Source: Candidatus Zixiibacteriota bacterium
Lineage (GTDB): Bacteria > Zixibacteria > MSB-5A5 > GN15 > FEB-12
Assembly: GCA_022571845.1 (NCBI GenBank)
Contig: JACZXB010000006.1
Location: 62,001 to 126,000, forward strand
Length of the DNA: 64,000 bases
Direction: 5' to 3'
In this document: positions 54,720 to 63,700 of the stretch, piece after piece
Layout of the letters: each line of letters begins with the position of its first letter
Numbering within the stretch: position 1 is the stretch's first letter
Program-made: the position numbers and the translations under genes
The notes under the pieces: generated by a model
Told to the model about the DNA's origin: nothing
The model's input: the letters and a program-made list of their open reading frames with translations, nothing else
Database searches by the model: none

Positions 54720-56153
54720 TTATTCCACATCTACCAAAGAACCTCCAGAGTCAATCCAGTCCATCATAACACCACGTACATTGGTCGCTTTGTAGCCATG
54801 CTTTTGAAGGAAGGCTACTGCAAAGGCAGACCTGTTGCCGCTGCGGCAATGCACATATATATGACGGTCTTTAGGGAGTTCCTTCAATCTGGCAAGAAGG
54901 CGGGTGTAGGCAATATGAGATGCGCCGTCTATCATGCCTTCTTCTTTTAATTCAGAAGCATTTCTAACATCCAGCACCAGCGGATTATCAGATTTTAATG
55001 TCTGATGAAGTTCTGACATCTGTATTTCAGTGGATTTCTCTAAAGTTCCTCCACTTGCAGCAAACTCTTCTAACTGTTCGGGTGTGCCAAAGCATTCTAT
55101 ATTATCAAGGCCAATTCTTATAAGAGCCATTACAGCATAGTTGAGCAAGCCTTCGGCAACAATCAGACATATAGAAGAGCCACCCTCTAAGTAGGAACCG
55201 GTGACCATTTCAAAGCGGTCGCTAAGAGGAGCAAATAAGGCGCCTTTTAGATGTCCCCGCATATAATCTTCCCATTCACGCGTATCCACTATTACGGACT
55301 TTTCGGACTTAGCCTGTTCAATCATTTCACCGGGAGAGATTTGTCTGGGCTGGGGGAGTTTATTTAAGATTGTCGGACCATTTTTGTTTTCGATTTTCAT
55401 CCGGCCAAAATAGTATGGAGGTTCCGGCTGACCGTCGAGTATCATTTCAACAAATTGTTTTTTGTCAGATGCCGCCAGTATAGCTGCATTGTAGTTTAGC
55501 TCCTGCTCAACCGATGTCATCGGAGCCGCTCCCATAGATTTTCCGCAGGCGCTGCCGGCGCCATGGCCCGGCCAAATCATCAGGTCAGGAGAAATCTCCT
55601 TGAAATTCTGAATAGAATCATAAAGAAGTTCAGCAGCATCGCGCATGGTACCTTCCTGGCCGGCAGCTGTCTCCAGCAAATCCGGGCGGCCAACATCGCC
55701 CACAAGAACAAAGTCACCCGAAACAATTCCCAGCTGTTTCATCTCGCCGTTTTCAAACTCAGAAACGATAAAAATTGTATGCTCAGGGGTGTGACCGGGC
55801 GTATGCATTACCTCAAATGAAATCTGTCCGACTGAAAACTTGTCTCCATCTTTTACCAATTGATAATTATAGTTGCTGCCGGATAGCCATTCAAATTTCC
55901 AGTCATCATCCCCTTCATCGGAAGCATAAATTTTCAGACCTGTTTCAGCAAACTGCCTTAAGCCGGATATATAGTCAGCGTGAATATGAGTATCGGCTGC
56001 TGCTACTATTTTGATTTTGTTTTGTTCAGCCAGGACAAGATACTTTTCAATATCTCTTTGGGGGTCAAATATGATTGCCTCACCGGCTTCCTTGTCTCCA
56101 ATAAGGTAGGCGTATTGTGCCAGCCCCGGGTCTTTTATCTGTTTAAAAAACAT
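54720..56153 (-). CDS. Metallo-beta-lactamase-fold hydrolase with two rhodanese domains
   Basis: A 477-residue protein; the start MFFKQIKDPGLAQYAYLIG at 56153 follows AGGGGAAAGA, and the upstream 15 codons are rejected. The MBL domain with THIHADYISGL (HxHxD), HTPGHTPEHTIF and GDVGRPDLL resembles persulfide dioxygenase/glyoxalase II-type proteins. The first rhodanese (about 285-375) reads CLIVAEGLLNY where the catalytic Cys loop should be, so it is probably inactive. The second (about 390-475) has HCRSGNRSAFAV with an intact Cys. It probably oxidises or transfers persulfide sulfur (family knowledge). It is a single gene. Confidence 0.88.
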   Translation of the reverse strand: MFFKQIKDPGLAQYAYLIGDKEAGEAIIFDPQRDIEKYLVLAEQNKIKIVAAADTHIHADYISGLRQFAETGLKIYASDEGDDDWKFEWLSGSNYNYQLVKDGDKFSVGQISFEVMHTPGHTPEHTIFIVSEFENGEMKQLGIVSGDFVLVGDVGRPDLLETAAGQEGTMRDAAELLYDSIQNFKEISPDLMIWPGHGAGSACGKSMGAAPMTSVEQELNYNAAILAASDKKQFVEMILDGQPEPPYYFGRMKIENKNGPTILNKLPQPRQISPGEMIEQAKSEKSVIVDTREWEDYMRGHLKGALFAPLSDRFEMVTGSYLEGGSSICLIVAEGLLNYAVMALIRIGLDNIECFGTPEQLEEFAASGGTLEKSTEIQMSELHQTLKSDNPLVLDVRNASELKEEGMIDGASHIAYTRLLARLKELPKDRHIYVHCRSGNRSAFAVAFLQKHGYKATNVRGVMMDWIDSGGSLVDVE

Positions 56154-56292
56154 TCTTTCCCCTTTCGGAAATTTCAACTGGTATATTACACTAATCAATA
56201 TTAAATGTTGGCTGTACAGAGCAGCTATGTCAAGAGCTTTTGCAATGCATAAATAATCAGCTGATATTCATAATTGGGAAGGCGCTTATTTG

Positions 56293-56478
56293 ATGGACAA
56301 GAAACTTTACAGATCATCAGAACACTATATACTCGGCGGAGTCTGCGGCGGCATAGCCGAATATTTTGATACCAGCCCTACATTGGTTAGAATAATAGCG
56401 GTAATTCTTTCGTTGCTGCCCGGAATAGGGATAATCAGTTATATCATAGCCTGGATAGTTATCCCCAGACGTTTCTGA
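56293..56478 (+). CDS. PspC-domain small membrane protein
   Basis: A 61-residue protein from ATG 56293, with GGGAAGG a little upstream. It is one PspC domain: LYRSSEHYILGGVCGGIAEYFDTSP and a membrane span VRIIAVILSLLPGIGIISYIIAWIVIP. Members take part in envelope-stress or phage-shock responses at the inner membrane. No pspA, pspB or pspF is nearby. Confidence 0.88.
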   Translation: MDKKLYRSSEHYILGGVCGGIAEYFDTSPTLVRIIAVILSLLPGIGIISYIIAWIVIPRRF

Positions 56479-56824
56479 GAAACTTGTCAAGCTTTCTCAC
56501 TGGTGTCTGCTGGCAGATGATATGTACAGCATCTGGTCACAATGCATGCGCGATGATGAACCCGAACCGTCACCGAAGCGAGAAGAAGTTACTTCATAAC
56601 ACTCACTAGTCCAATCACTTAAATCCATTTCAGGTCAAGCTAAAAATTGATCTCCCCTAGCTGAGTGGCATGGAAGTGCCGCTATCATCCAAATAATCAT
56701 TGACAGTAATCGCTTTATTTTCCATCTTTTATGAAGTATCAACTATAAGATGAGCCTGATATCCAAGAGCCTTTATCAAGAAGGCTAACAGGCTAGCGAA
56801 TATCACTGAACGGGAGGTCCTGTT
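56479..56824. other. Intergenic region, 346 bases
   Basis: No gene is apparent. A consensus TTGACA at 56700-56705 could be a -35 box for the following gene, but no convincing -10 stands at the right distance. GGGAGGT just before 56825 is a good Shine-Dalgarno. Confidence 0.5.
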
Positions 56825-58840
56825 ATGACCAAATCAAAATTTGCAGGCGTAGTTTTTGCATTACTTCTGGCTACGATTTTTTTATCAGCAAACGTTCAAG
56901 CAGAATCAAATGAGGACGTAAGCTTCAATATTGTGGCAGATGAATATGTTGACATGATGTATCTCGTTGCAGGAGACCTCGACCTTGATAACAAAGTTGA
57001 TTTGGTTTTCTCCGGCTGGATAAGCGGTGGATTTATCGCTTTTGGTGAAGGTAATGGTATGTTTGAAGAACCAACCAGCATATCCGTATCAGGGTCTTCT
57101 AATCTGACTTTAGGTTATGTTAACACAGATGCACTATTGGACATTATTGCAGTGTCCAATAACACTATCTATATACTTCTTAACAATGGCGACAGGACGT
57201 TCACTACTGTTTCCTGGGCCAACGCAGCGCCCTCTTTAACATTTATCGCCACCGGCTATTTCAATAATGATGTGTTCCTGGATTTCGTGGCCAGTCCCAA
57301 CAAGGTATATTTTGGTGATGGCACCGGGGCATTCCCTTCCAATAATACGCTGCCGTTTAGCACTTTGTTCGGCGCCGATGTGAGTGATTTTAATAAAGAT
57401 GGATATGATGACTTGGTAGTTTTAGAGGGCTCAGGTACCAGCACAAGTCGAATACTTCTAAATGATGGAAATGGCAATTTCAGTGAATCAAGTAGCCTTA
57501 GTTTAGGTGCCCTTTCTATCTCTGTTTCGACAAGCAATGCTCTGGCTGATTTCAATAATGATGGCAATCCCGATTTTGCCCTGATATCACCTTTAATAGG
57601 GACAACTTGCTCGTCTGGTTTTTTCTTAAGCCTTGGTACTATAGGTCTCGGAGATGGGAACGGTGGCATACTGGCTACAGAGAATTTCGAAGTTTGCGGC
57701 ACTTCCTATAATATGACTACCGCCGATGTAAACCGCGACAATGAGTTGGATATTATAGTAGCAAATGGAAGTTTTAAGAGACTCGAAGTTCTACTTGGAA
57801 ATGGTGATGGCACCTTTCAGCTTCCAACGTCAGTTCCACTTGGAGCCGAGGAGATAACTTTTGTACTGGCTCAGGGAGATTATAATCGAGACGGTAATCC
57901 GGACTTTTCATCAGGAGGAGGGTTAATTGATTATGATAGCATCTACTCGGCGATAAACATGCAGCCAGGTAGACCGATCCTTCCTGAACCAATGGTAACT
58001 ACGGGATTTTCTTCGGTAGCTTTTGAAGTGATAAATCCTGAAGGGTTTAAAATATCCAGACTTAGAAATACTGTGGCGGGGGGCAGGTATGATAGATTTG
58101 ACATAGATAATGACGGCCAGCTCGATGCACAAGCTTATGATTACAATCTTGAATACGGCGAATATACACTAGTTTTTAGAAGAAGAGCTGACATAACATC
58201 ACCTGCAACTTTTGATGCCAATATTAGAATAGGTGATTCCAGGCATTTGACTATTTTCAAGGATTACGAAACACCTGGGAGTGCTAAAGGAAGTTCAGCA
58301 AACGATAGTATTGTATTTCGAATTTCTATAGATGAATTTCCTCAAACTGATCCGCAGTCGGGAGAAAGCGAATTTGATAACAGTCCGAGCTTCAGCTGGA
58401 GCGGGTTGGCTCTAAATAAGTTTAGTTCGTCTATCAGTTATGATTTTCAGCTGGATTCAAAAGTGGATTTTTCGGCTCCTCTAATTAGTGAAACTGGTTT
58501 GACAGGTCCCAGTTTTACAACATCGACTTCGCTTACCCGTGACAAAGTCTATTATTGGCGGGTCCGAAGTTTTGATGGCGCTGTTTACTCAGATTGGTCA
58601 AACGAAATGGCTGTATATATCGGACCCTTTTTCTGTGGAGATATTAATGATGATGGTAATGGTTCCAACATACTGGACCTGACTTATATGGTTGACTTCA
58701 TTTTCCGGGGGGGGGATCCGTATGCGTTCCCTGAATATGCAGATTTGAATGGAGACGGGGTTTCCGGAGACATGCTGGATTTAATTGTTCTGGTCGATTT
58801 CATCTTCCGTGGCGGCACAAATCCCGCTTGTGGTATTTGA
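56825..58840 (+). CDS. Secreted FG-GAP/VCBS-repeat protein with dockerin-like tail
   Basis: A 671-residue protein with signal peptide about 1-27 (NVQAES). Residues about 40-370 hold degenerate FG-GAP/VCBS calcium repeats (GDLDLDNKVDLVFSGW, DFNKDGYDDLVVL, DFNNDGNPDFALI, DVNRDNELDIIVA, DYNRDGNPDFSSG). A beta-sandwich with FDNSPSFSWSGLALNKFSS and KVYYWRVRSFDGAVYSDWSN follows. The tail is [22 protein letters not shown], then [21 protein letters not shown], ending TNPACGI. A 9-G run (58707-58715) lies in the first FRGG codons. It is a clear paralogue of the protein at 60786-64000, with the same order of domains except for thrombospondin repeats. Function unknown; a surface role is likely. Confidence 0.85.
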   Translation: MTKSKFAGVVFALLLATIFLSANVQAESNEDVSFNIVADEYVDMMYLVAGDLDLDNKVDLVFSGWISGGFIAFGEGNGMFEEPTSISVSGSSNLTLGYVNTDALLDIIAVSNNTIYILLNNGDRTFTTVSWANAAPSLTFIATGYFNNDVFLDFVASPNKVYFGDGTGAFPSNNTLPFSTLFGADVSDFNKDGYDDLVVLEGSGTSTSRILLNDGNGNFSESSSLSLGALSISVSTSNALADFNNDGNPDFALISPLIGTTCSSGFFLSLGTIGLGDGNGGILATENFEVCGTSYNMTTADVNRDNELDIIVANGSFKRLEVLLGNGDGTFQLPTSVPLGAEEITFVLAQGDYNRDGNPDFSSGGGLIDYDSIYSAINMQPGRPILPEPMVTTGFSSVAFEVINPEGFKISRLRNTVAGGRYDRFDIDNDGQLDAQAYDYNLEYGEYTLVFRRRADITSPATFDANIRIGDSRHLTIFKDYETPGSAKGSSANDSIVFRISIDEFPQTDPQSGESEFDNSPSFSWSGLALNKFSSSISYDFQLDSKVDFSAPLISETGLTGPSFTTSTSLTRDKVYYWRVRSFDGAVYSDWSNEMAVYIGPFFCGDINDDGNGSNILDLTYMVDFIFRGGDPYAFPEYADLNGDGVSGDMLDLIVLVDFIFRGGTNPACGI

Positions 58841-58874
58841 TATCTGAATTCAACATATCAAACTTTCTGTATAT

Positions 58875-58907
58875 GCCCGATTTAGCTAAAGCTAAATCGG
58901 GCATCTT
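58875..58907 (+). terminator. Intrinsic terminator
   Basis: GCCCGATTTAGCT (58875-58887) is followed by its exact complement AGCTAAATCGGGC (58890-58902) and ATCTTTTT. It ends the FG-GAP gene. Confidence 0.93.
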
Positions 58908-58968
58908 TTTGCCTAATATTCGTATAATAATTCTATGCAACCAATCATGAAATAACTGTGTCCTAACT

Positions 58969-59538
58969 ATGAAGCATATGACGAAAGAACTGTTCTGGGA
59001 ATTATTAGAGCCGGAGCATAAGCAGGCAGAGGGTTTCTGCCGCAAACTCTGTGGCTCAAAAGACGATGGTGACGACCTGTATCAGGAGGCGCTGTTAGCA
59101 GCCTATCAGGGCATAGAATCTCTGCGTGATAAACTTGCCTTCAAATCGTGGCTTTACAGGATAATCATTACTCGTCATCGCAATATGGTCAGGCAGCCCT
59201 GGTGGAAAAGGCGTACGACTTTGACTACCAAACAGGCTGATACCAAGAGTTTTGACCCATCAGAGCAGTTTAGTTCTCGTCGCTGGCTGAAAAGGGCTTT
59301 TGAAGCTATTAAAACTGAAGAAAGGGCGCTGATTGTACTTTTTGAAATCGAAGGCTGGACAGTTACAGAACTTGCCGGACTTCTTAATAAACCGCAAGGC
59401 ACAATCAAAGCCAGATTATCGAGGTCACGTAAAAAAATGAGGAAGGCTATAATCGTCTATTTGCCGGATCGTGATAAAAAAAGTCAAACCAGTGAGGCTG
59501 GATATGCGTTGTCAAAGAGCACAGCAATTATTGAATAA
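58969..59538 (+). CDS. ECF-type RNA polymerase sigma factor
   Basis: A 189-residue sigma-70 family factor containing regions 2 and 4 only. Region 2 reads DDGDDLYQEALLAAYQGIE and FKSWLYRIIITRHRNM (the -10 recognition helix). Region 4 reads ERALIVLFEIEGWTVTELAGLLNKPQGTIKARLSRSRKKM, a helix-turn-helix for the -35 element. An ATG three codons in (58978) is also possible. It overlaps the anti-sigma gene by 35 bases, so the pair is translationally coupled. Its regulon is unknown; the flanking dockerin proteins are candidates by position only. Confidence 0.9.
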   Translation: MKHMTKELFWELLEPEHKQAEGFCRKLCGSKDDGDDLYQEALLAAYQGIESLRDKLAFKSWLYRIIITRHRNMVRQPWWKRRTTLTTKQADTKSFDPSEQFSSRRWLKRAFEAIKTEERALIVLFEIEGWTVTELAGLLNKPQGTIKARLSRSRKKMRKAIIVYLPDRDKKSQTSEAGYALSKSTAIIE

Positions 59539-60556
59539 TAAAACATATAGAAACGAAGCGATAGATATTCAACTGGCGGACCATATCCGCAGCTGCAAAT
59601 CATGTTCTGTTCATGCCGCTGCCGGTCATATTCTGAGCCGGGCATTTAAGTTTGAACGGCTTAGGTCGGTTGAATCCGAAACGCCGTTGTCTTTTCTGAA
59701 AACCCGCATTGAAGCTCTTGCCTCACATAGAAATGTTAAGGAGCACAATGTCATGTCATCACTAAGAGATAGAATCGTAAACCATCCTATGATGAGCATT
59801 AGTTTTGCAGGGGCGTTTGTCATGTTACTTCTGGCAGCTACCGTACCTGTTTCATGTAGCCGGACTGTTGGCTATAGTGTCGGGGTTGCCGGCGACGACA
59901 GTCCAATCGCTGAAGCAATCACGTCAGATGCCGAAGGTACCGCGAGCATAACATTCCAGAAGGATTTTCAAGGGAACTTCGTCCGTTTTGATTCAAAAAG
60001 AATAGTCGAAGCGTTGCACACGTTGGGTATTTCCAATGTCACGCTTGACCTGAGTGCCTCGGAATTGGGGCAGACAGTTACTATTTCCGGGTTAGAAAGC
60101 CGGGAGCAGGCACGCGATGCACTTTTGGCTGTTGTTGAAGTTGCCGGGGTAGGGGATAAGGCAGAGTTACAGTCCCGTCAGGAATCGGTCCGCGGCACCT
60201 TACTGGAACACTGCCTTAACGGTATTCACGAAATACTTATCAATACTGACGGATTGTCTGATAAAGAAGTACATGCTCAAATAGTTGCTCAACTTGAAGC
60301 AGCAGGCATAACCGGTGCTGAGGTGCAATTCCTGAGCGGTGATGATGGCCACAAAGGAATTTTCATTGGACAGAGTGGTGCGAGTGATGGCTTGGTGACC
60401 AAGCAGGTTATTGAATGGAAAACCGAGGGAGGTGGTAGTGAGGGAATGTTCAATCTTGATGGTGCCGATTCTATGATGACTATTGAGTTAAGATCTGATG
60501 ACAACACTCAGACGATCGATGTCAAGAAAATTATTACAACAGACTCTGATAAATAG
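59504..60556 (+). CDS. Membrane-bound zinc-finger anti-sigma factor with unknown periplasmic domain
   Basis: A 350-residue protein from ATG 59504 behind GAGG; the frame opens 11 codons earlier. The N-terminal anti-sigma zinc domain has RCQRAQQLL and HIRSCKSC (HxxxCxxC), and it should hold the upstream sigma factor. A single membrane span lies at about 95-117 (SISFAGAFVMLLLAATVPVSC). The remaining about 230 residues are outside the cytoplasm and unrecognised: TASITFQKDFQGNFVRFDSK, and twice an alpha/beta pattern around NVTLDLSASELGQTVTISG and AEVQFLSGDDGHKGIFIG. That half is probably the sensor. A strong terminator follows. Confidence 0.82.
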   Translation: MRCQRAQQLLNNKTYRNEAIDIQLADHIRSCKSCSVHAAAGHILSRAFKFERLRSVESETPLSFLKTRIEALASHRNVKEHNVMSSLRDRIVNHPMMSISFAGAFVMLLLAATVPVSCSRTVGYSVGVAGDDSPIAEAITSDAEGTASITFQKDFQGNFVRFDSKRIVEALHTLGISNVTLDLSASELGQTVTISGLESREQARDALLAVVEVAGVGDKAELQSRQESVRGTLLEHCLNGIHEILINTDGLSDKEVHAQIVAQLEAAGITGAEVQFLSGDDGHKGIFIGQSGASDGLVTKQVIEWKTEGGGSEGMFNLDGADSMMTIELRSDDNTQTIDVKKIITTDSDK

Positions 60557-60570
60557 GAAAACGCCAGATT

Positions 60571-60609
60571 AATAGGGCCGGTGATTAGAATCGCCAGCCC
60601 TATTTTTTT
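60571..60609 (+). terminator. Intrinsic terminator of the sigma/anti-sigma operon
   Basis: AATAGGGC (60571-60578) plus GGTGATT (60580-60586) pair with AATCGCC (60589-60595) plus GCCCTATT (60597-60604), a 15-pair stem with one mismatch and a 2-base loop, followed by a run of T. Confidence 0.93.
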
Positions 60610-60785
60610 GTCTGTTAGTAGGGGAATAATTATAAGGTGTAAATTATTGGCAGTTTTATCACCGGTGATTTGTTTGGTAGCTAAGAGATACCTTAGTTGC
60701 GAACTAACAGCTCGAGAGTCCCATAGTCTGACACAGGCCAAGCGTCAACAGTAATACTACTGAACGAAATCGACGTTTCTGAAAT

Positions 60786-63700
60786 CTACGGACATGGCCC
60801 GGGCGGAGGGCCGCCACGGAATATATAATCAACCTGAGAGGTGAGATCCAATATATTGACAATGCAATCGGCGTTCATGTCTGCTTCTTCAAAGCAATCT
60901 GGCTCGGGTCCTCCACGGAAAATGAAGTCAACCAAGAACACAAGGTCTAAAATATTGGCCTCAGTTCCATCGCCGTTAACATCACCGCGCAAACCAACAC
61001 AGCAGGGCTCGCCAACTCCGATATAGGCAACCATAGTATTAGAGTAATTCGACCAGCTGATACCATCAAACAGGCGTGTCCTCCAATAATACAACCTGTC
61101 AGGTTCAATAATGCCTCTTAGCTCACCGTCACAAAGTGCGGGTCTGATCAGAGAAGAATCTTCAAATATCGGAGAGGCAAAATCAATCAATGAGTCAATC
61201 TGAAAATGGTATGATGTAACAAATCCACTCTTATTTAAATTTAGATCTTTCCAATCAAATCGTGGCAGGTAACTTTCTGTCTGGATACCAAATCTTGGTA
61301 GTAGAGTTGAGGTGCTGTCTACTATCAAAGGATTTATTATGAACACAACACTATCTGAGTAGCAGGCAATAGCCGAATAATTATCGAAGTTTTCAGATGT
61401 ACTAAAAGTATAACTATCAAATAACGTAGCCTGTTGGCTGCCGTCAATACGTACTGAGGCGGACAATGTACTTATTGCTCTGCTGTTGGCAGCGACAAAC
61501 TCTGGCCTTAAGTAAAAAGTCAAAACATAATTGCCATCTATCAGATTGTAGTCTACAATTTGTTCGTCCAATGTGTCGTCAAAGTTTGCGTCAAGTCTCC
61601 AAATATCTGCTCCCGCAACTGTTTGTATGTTTTCAGAAGTAGAGAATCCCAGCGGATTAGTTACCTGCATAGTGACGTTGGTAAATCCGGTCACTACCAG
61701 CTCCTGGGGCAATACTTCAACATCGGCAAGGCCGCTCGTTGTCAAAAGAAGAGTACCGCTATCCGCACTTCCAGACAAGAAATCAGGCTGGCCGTCTCTG
61801 TCAAAATCAGCTGTAGCCAGAGAAAATGCTGAACCCGCTGAAGCAGTACTGAAGAACTCCGGCGCCTGAAACGTGCGATCGCCGTTGCCGCGATAAATTT
61901 CTACACGCTGCTGAGTGCCGTTACTGGCCAGCAGGTCAAGATTATTATCCCTGTCAATGTCAATCACAAGAATATCAGAAACTATCCCGTCAATCATTAT
62001 TGTATCAACCTGGCTAAATGAACCTGTTCCGTCACCATAACCAAAAGTCATGAGACTCATTCCCGAAGAATCTACATCAGGGGTAATGATCACAAAGTCA
62101 AGGTTGCAGTCGCGGTCAAGATCCGCTACTGCATTATCAATTGGAGATGTAACTACTGCTGTGTCAGTAAAGACCGAAGATGAAGCTATGTAATTTCCGG
62201 TTCCGGTGCCATCGTTGAGCAGCAGAATAGCTGAATCTCCTTCGACAGTCAATAAATCTTCATAACCGTCGTTGTTGAAATCACCCTGAATTATGCTGGT
62301 GATGACCGCTGGAATTGTGGCCGTCGAATTTGCTCCTCCGGCACCATCACCGTAAATAATAGTATTAGGTGCGACGACAAAATCCAGATTTATGTCATCG
62401 TCAAAATAACCGGCAATAATTGATGGAATATCATGTGAGGTAGCGCCAAATCTTAGTGGAGGCGGAATCGGAATCTTTGTAACAGACCACATCGAGCAAT
62501 CATTAGTACCGTTGTTAAGAAATATAAATATTGTATCCAGGGTTGCTGCTAAAATGTCCGGCAGTGTATCAGAATTTACAAAGCCGATTTCCAAATCTGC
62601 GTCAAAAATATCAAAGCATTGAATCGGAAATTCAAAATCAATCCCATCGATGGAATAAATGATAAACAGCCCCGGATCGCTTGCTCCTCCTACGTATACA
62701 ATATCCGTAAAATTATCGCGATTCATATCAGTTGTCAGCATTGCAAAAACATCGGCTGAGTCCCCTTCCGTTTCGTCAAAGCTCAAGTCTGTCACTGAAT
62801 CACAGACGTCGCCGATGCCGTCAAGGTCAAGATCTTCCTGGCCGGGATTATATATATCCGGGCAGTTGTCATCGGGGCAGGTATTACCAAAGCCGGGATT
62901 GCCGAATCCGTCACCATCGGTATCAACACAGTCGTCACAAACATCACCTATGTCGTCATTATCTATATCTTCTTGTGCTGGGTTGGCGATGTTTAAACAG
63001 TTGTCACAGGAGTCCTGAACTCCGTCGTTATCTCCATCCAACTGGTCAGGGTTATAATCATCCGGGCAACCGTCGCAGCCATCCGGTACGCCGTCCCCGT
63101 CGGAATCGAGATTATCATCGAACCCAGGACAGATATCACAGCTATCAGGAACGCCATCACCATCATTATCTAAGTTATCATCGAACCCGGGACAGAGGTC
63201 ACAGTCATCAGGAACGCCGTCCCCATCGTTATCTAAGTTATCATCGAATCCAGGGCAGAGGTCACAGCCATCAGGAACACCGTCACCATCGCTATCAATA
63301 TTATCATTAAAACCGGGACAAATATCGCATGAATCTCCAACACCGTCTCCGTCGCTGTCTTCCTGCGCAGGATTGGCGATAATTAAACAGTTGTCGCACG
63401 AATCTCCAGCTCCGTCACCATCAAGGTCTTCCTGCAGTGGGTTTGCAACAAAAGGACAGTTGTCTACGATGTCTAGGAATCCATCGCCGTCAGTATCGTC
63501 GTAAGTCGAGTCAATAACAAAGCAGTAAGGTCCGCCCCAGTCAGGAAACACTGAAGAACCGTTTGTTAATGACCAAATCCAATCACCAGCTGTTCTGTAA
63601 AAACTGGAATCAACACAGATAGTATCTCCATGATTTATTTTTAGAATAGGACCAATGGTGATAGTCCAGGCATGCTCGCTGAACCCAATAGGTATTCCTG

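Noticed and set aside
63117-63298. Regular 60-base repeats as a CRISPR array
   Set aside because: There are no unique spacers; the units are continuous, in frame and code for calcium-binding repeats. No cas genes are present.
62659-63310. Arg/His/Tyr-rich plus-strand open frame
   Set aside because: Antisense of the thrombospondin type 3 repeats of the 60786-64000 gene; the composition is an artefact.
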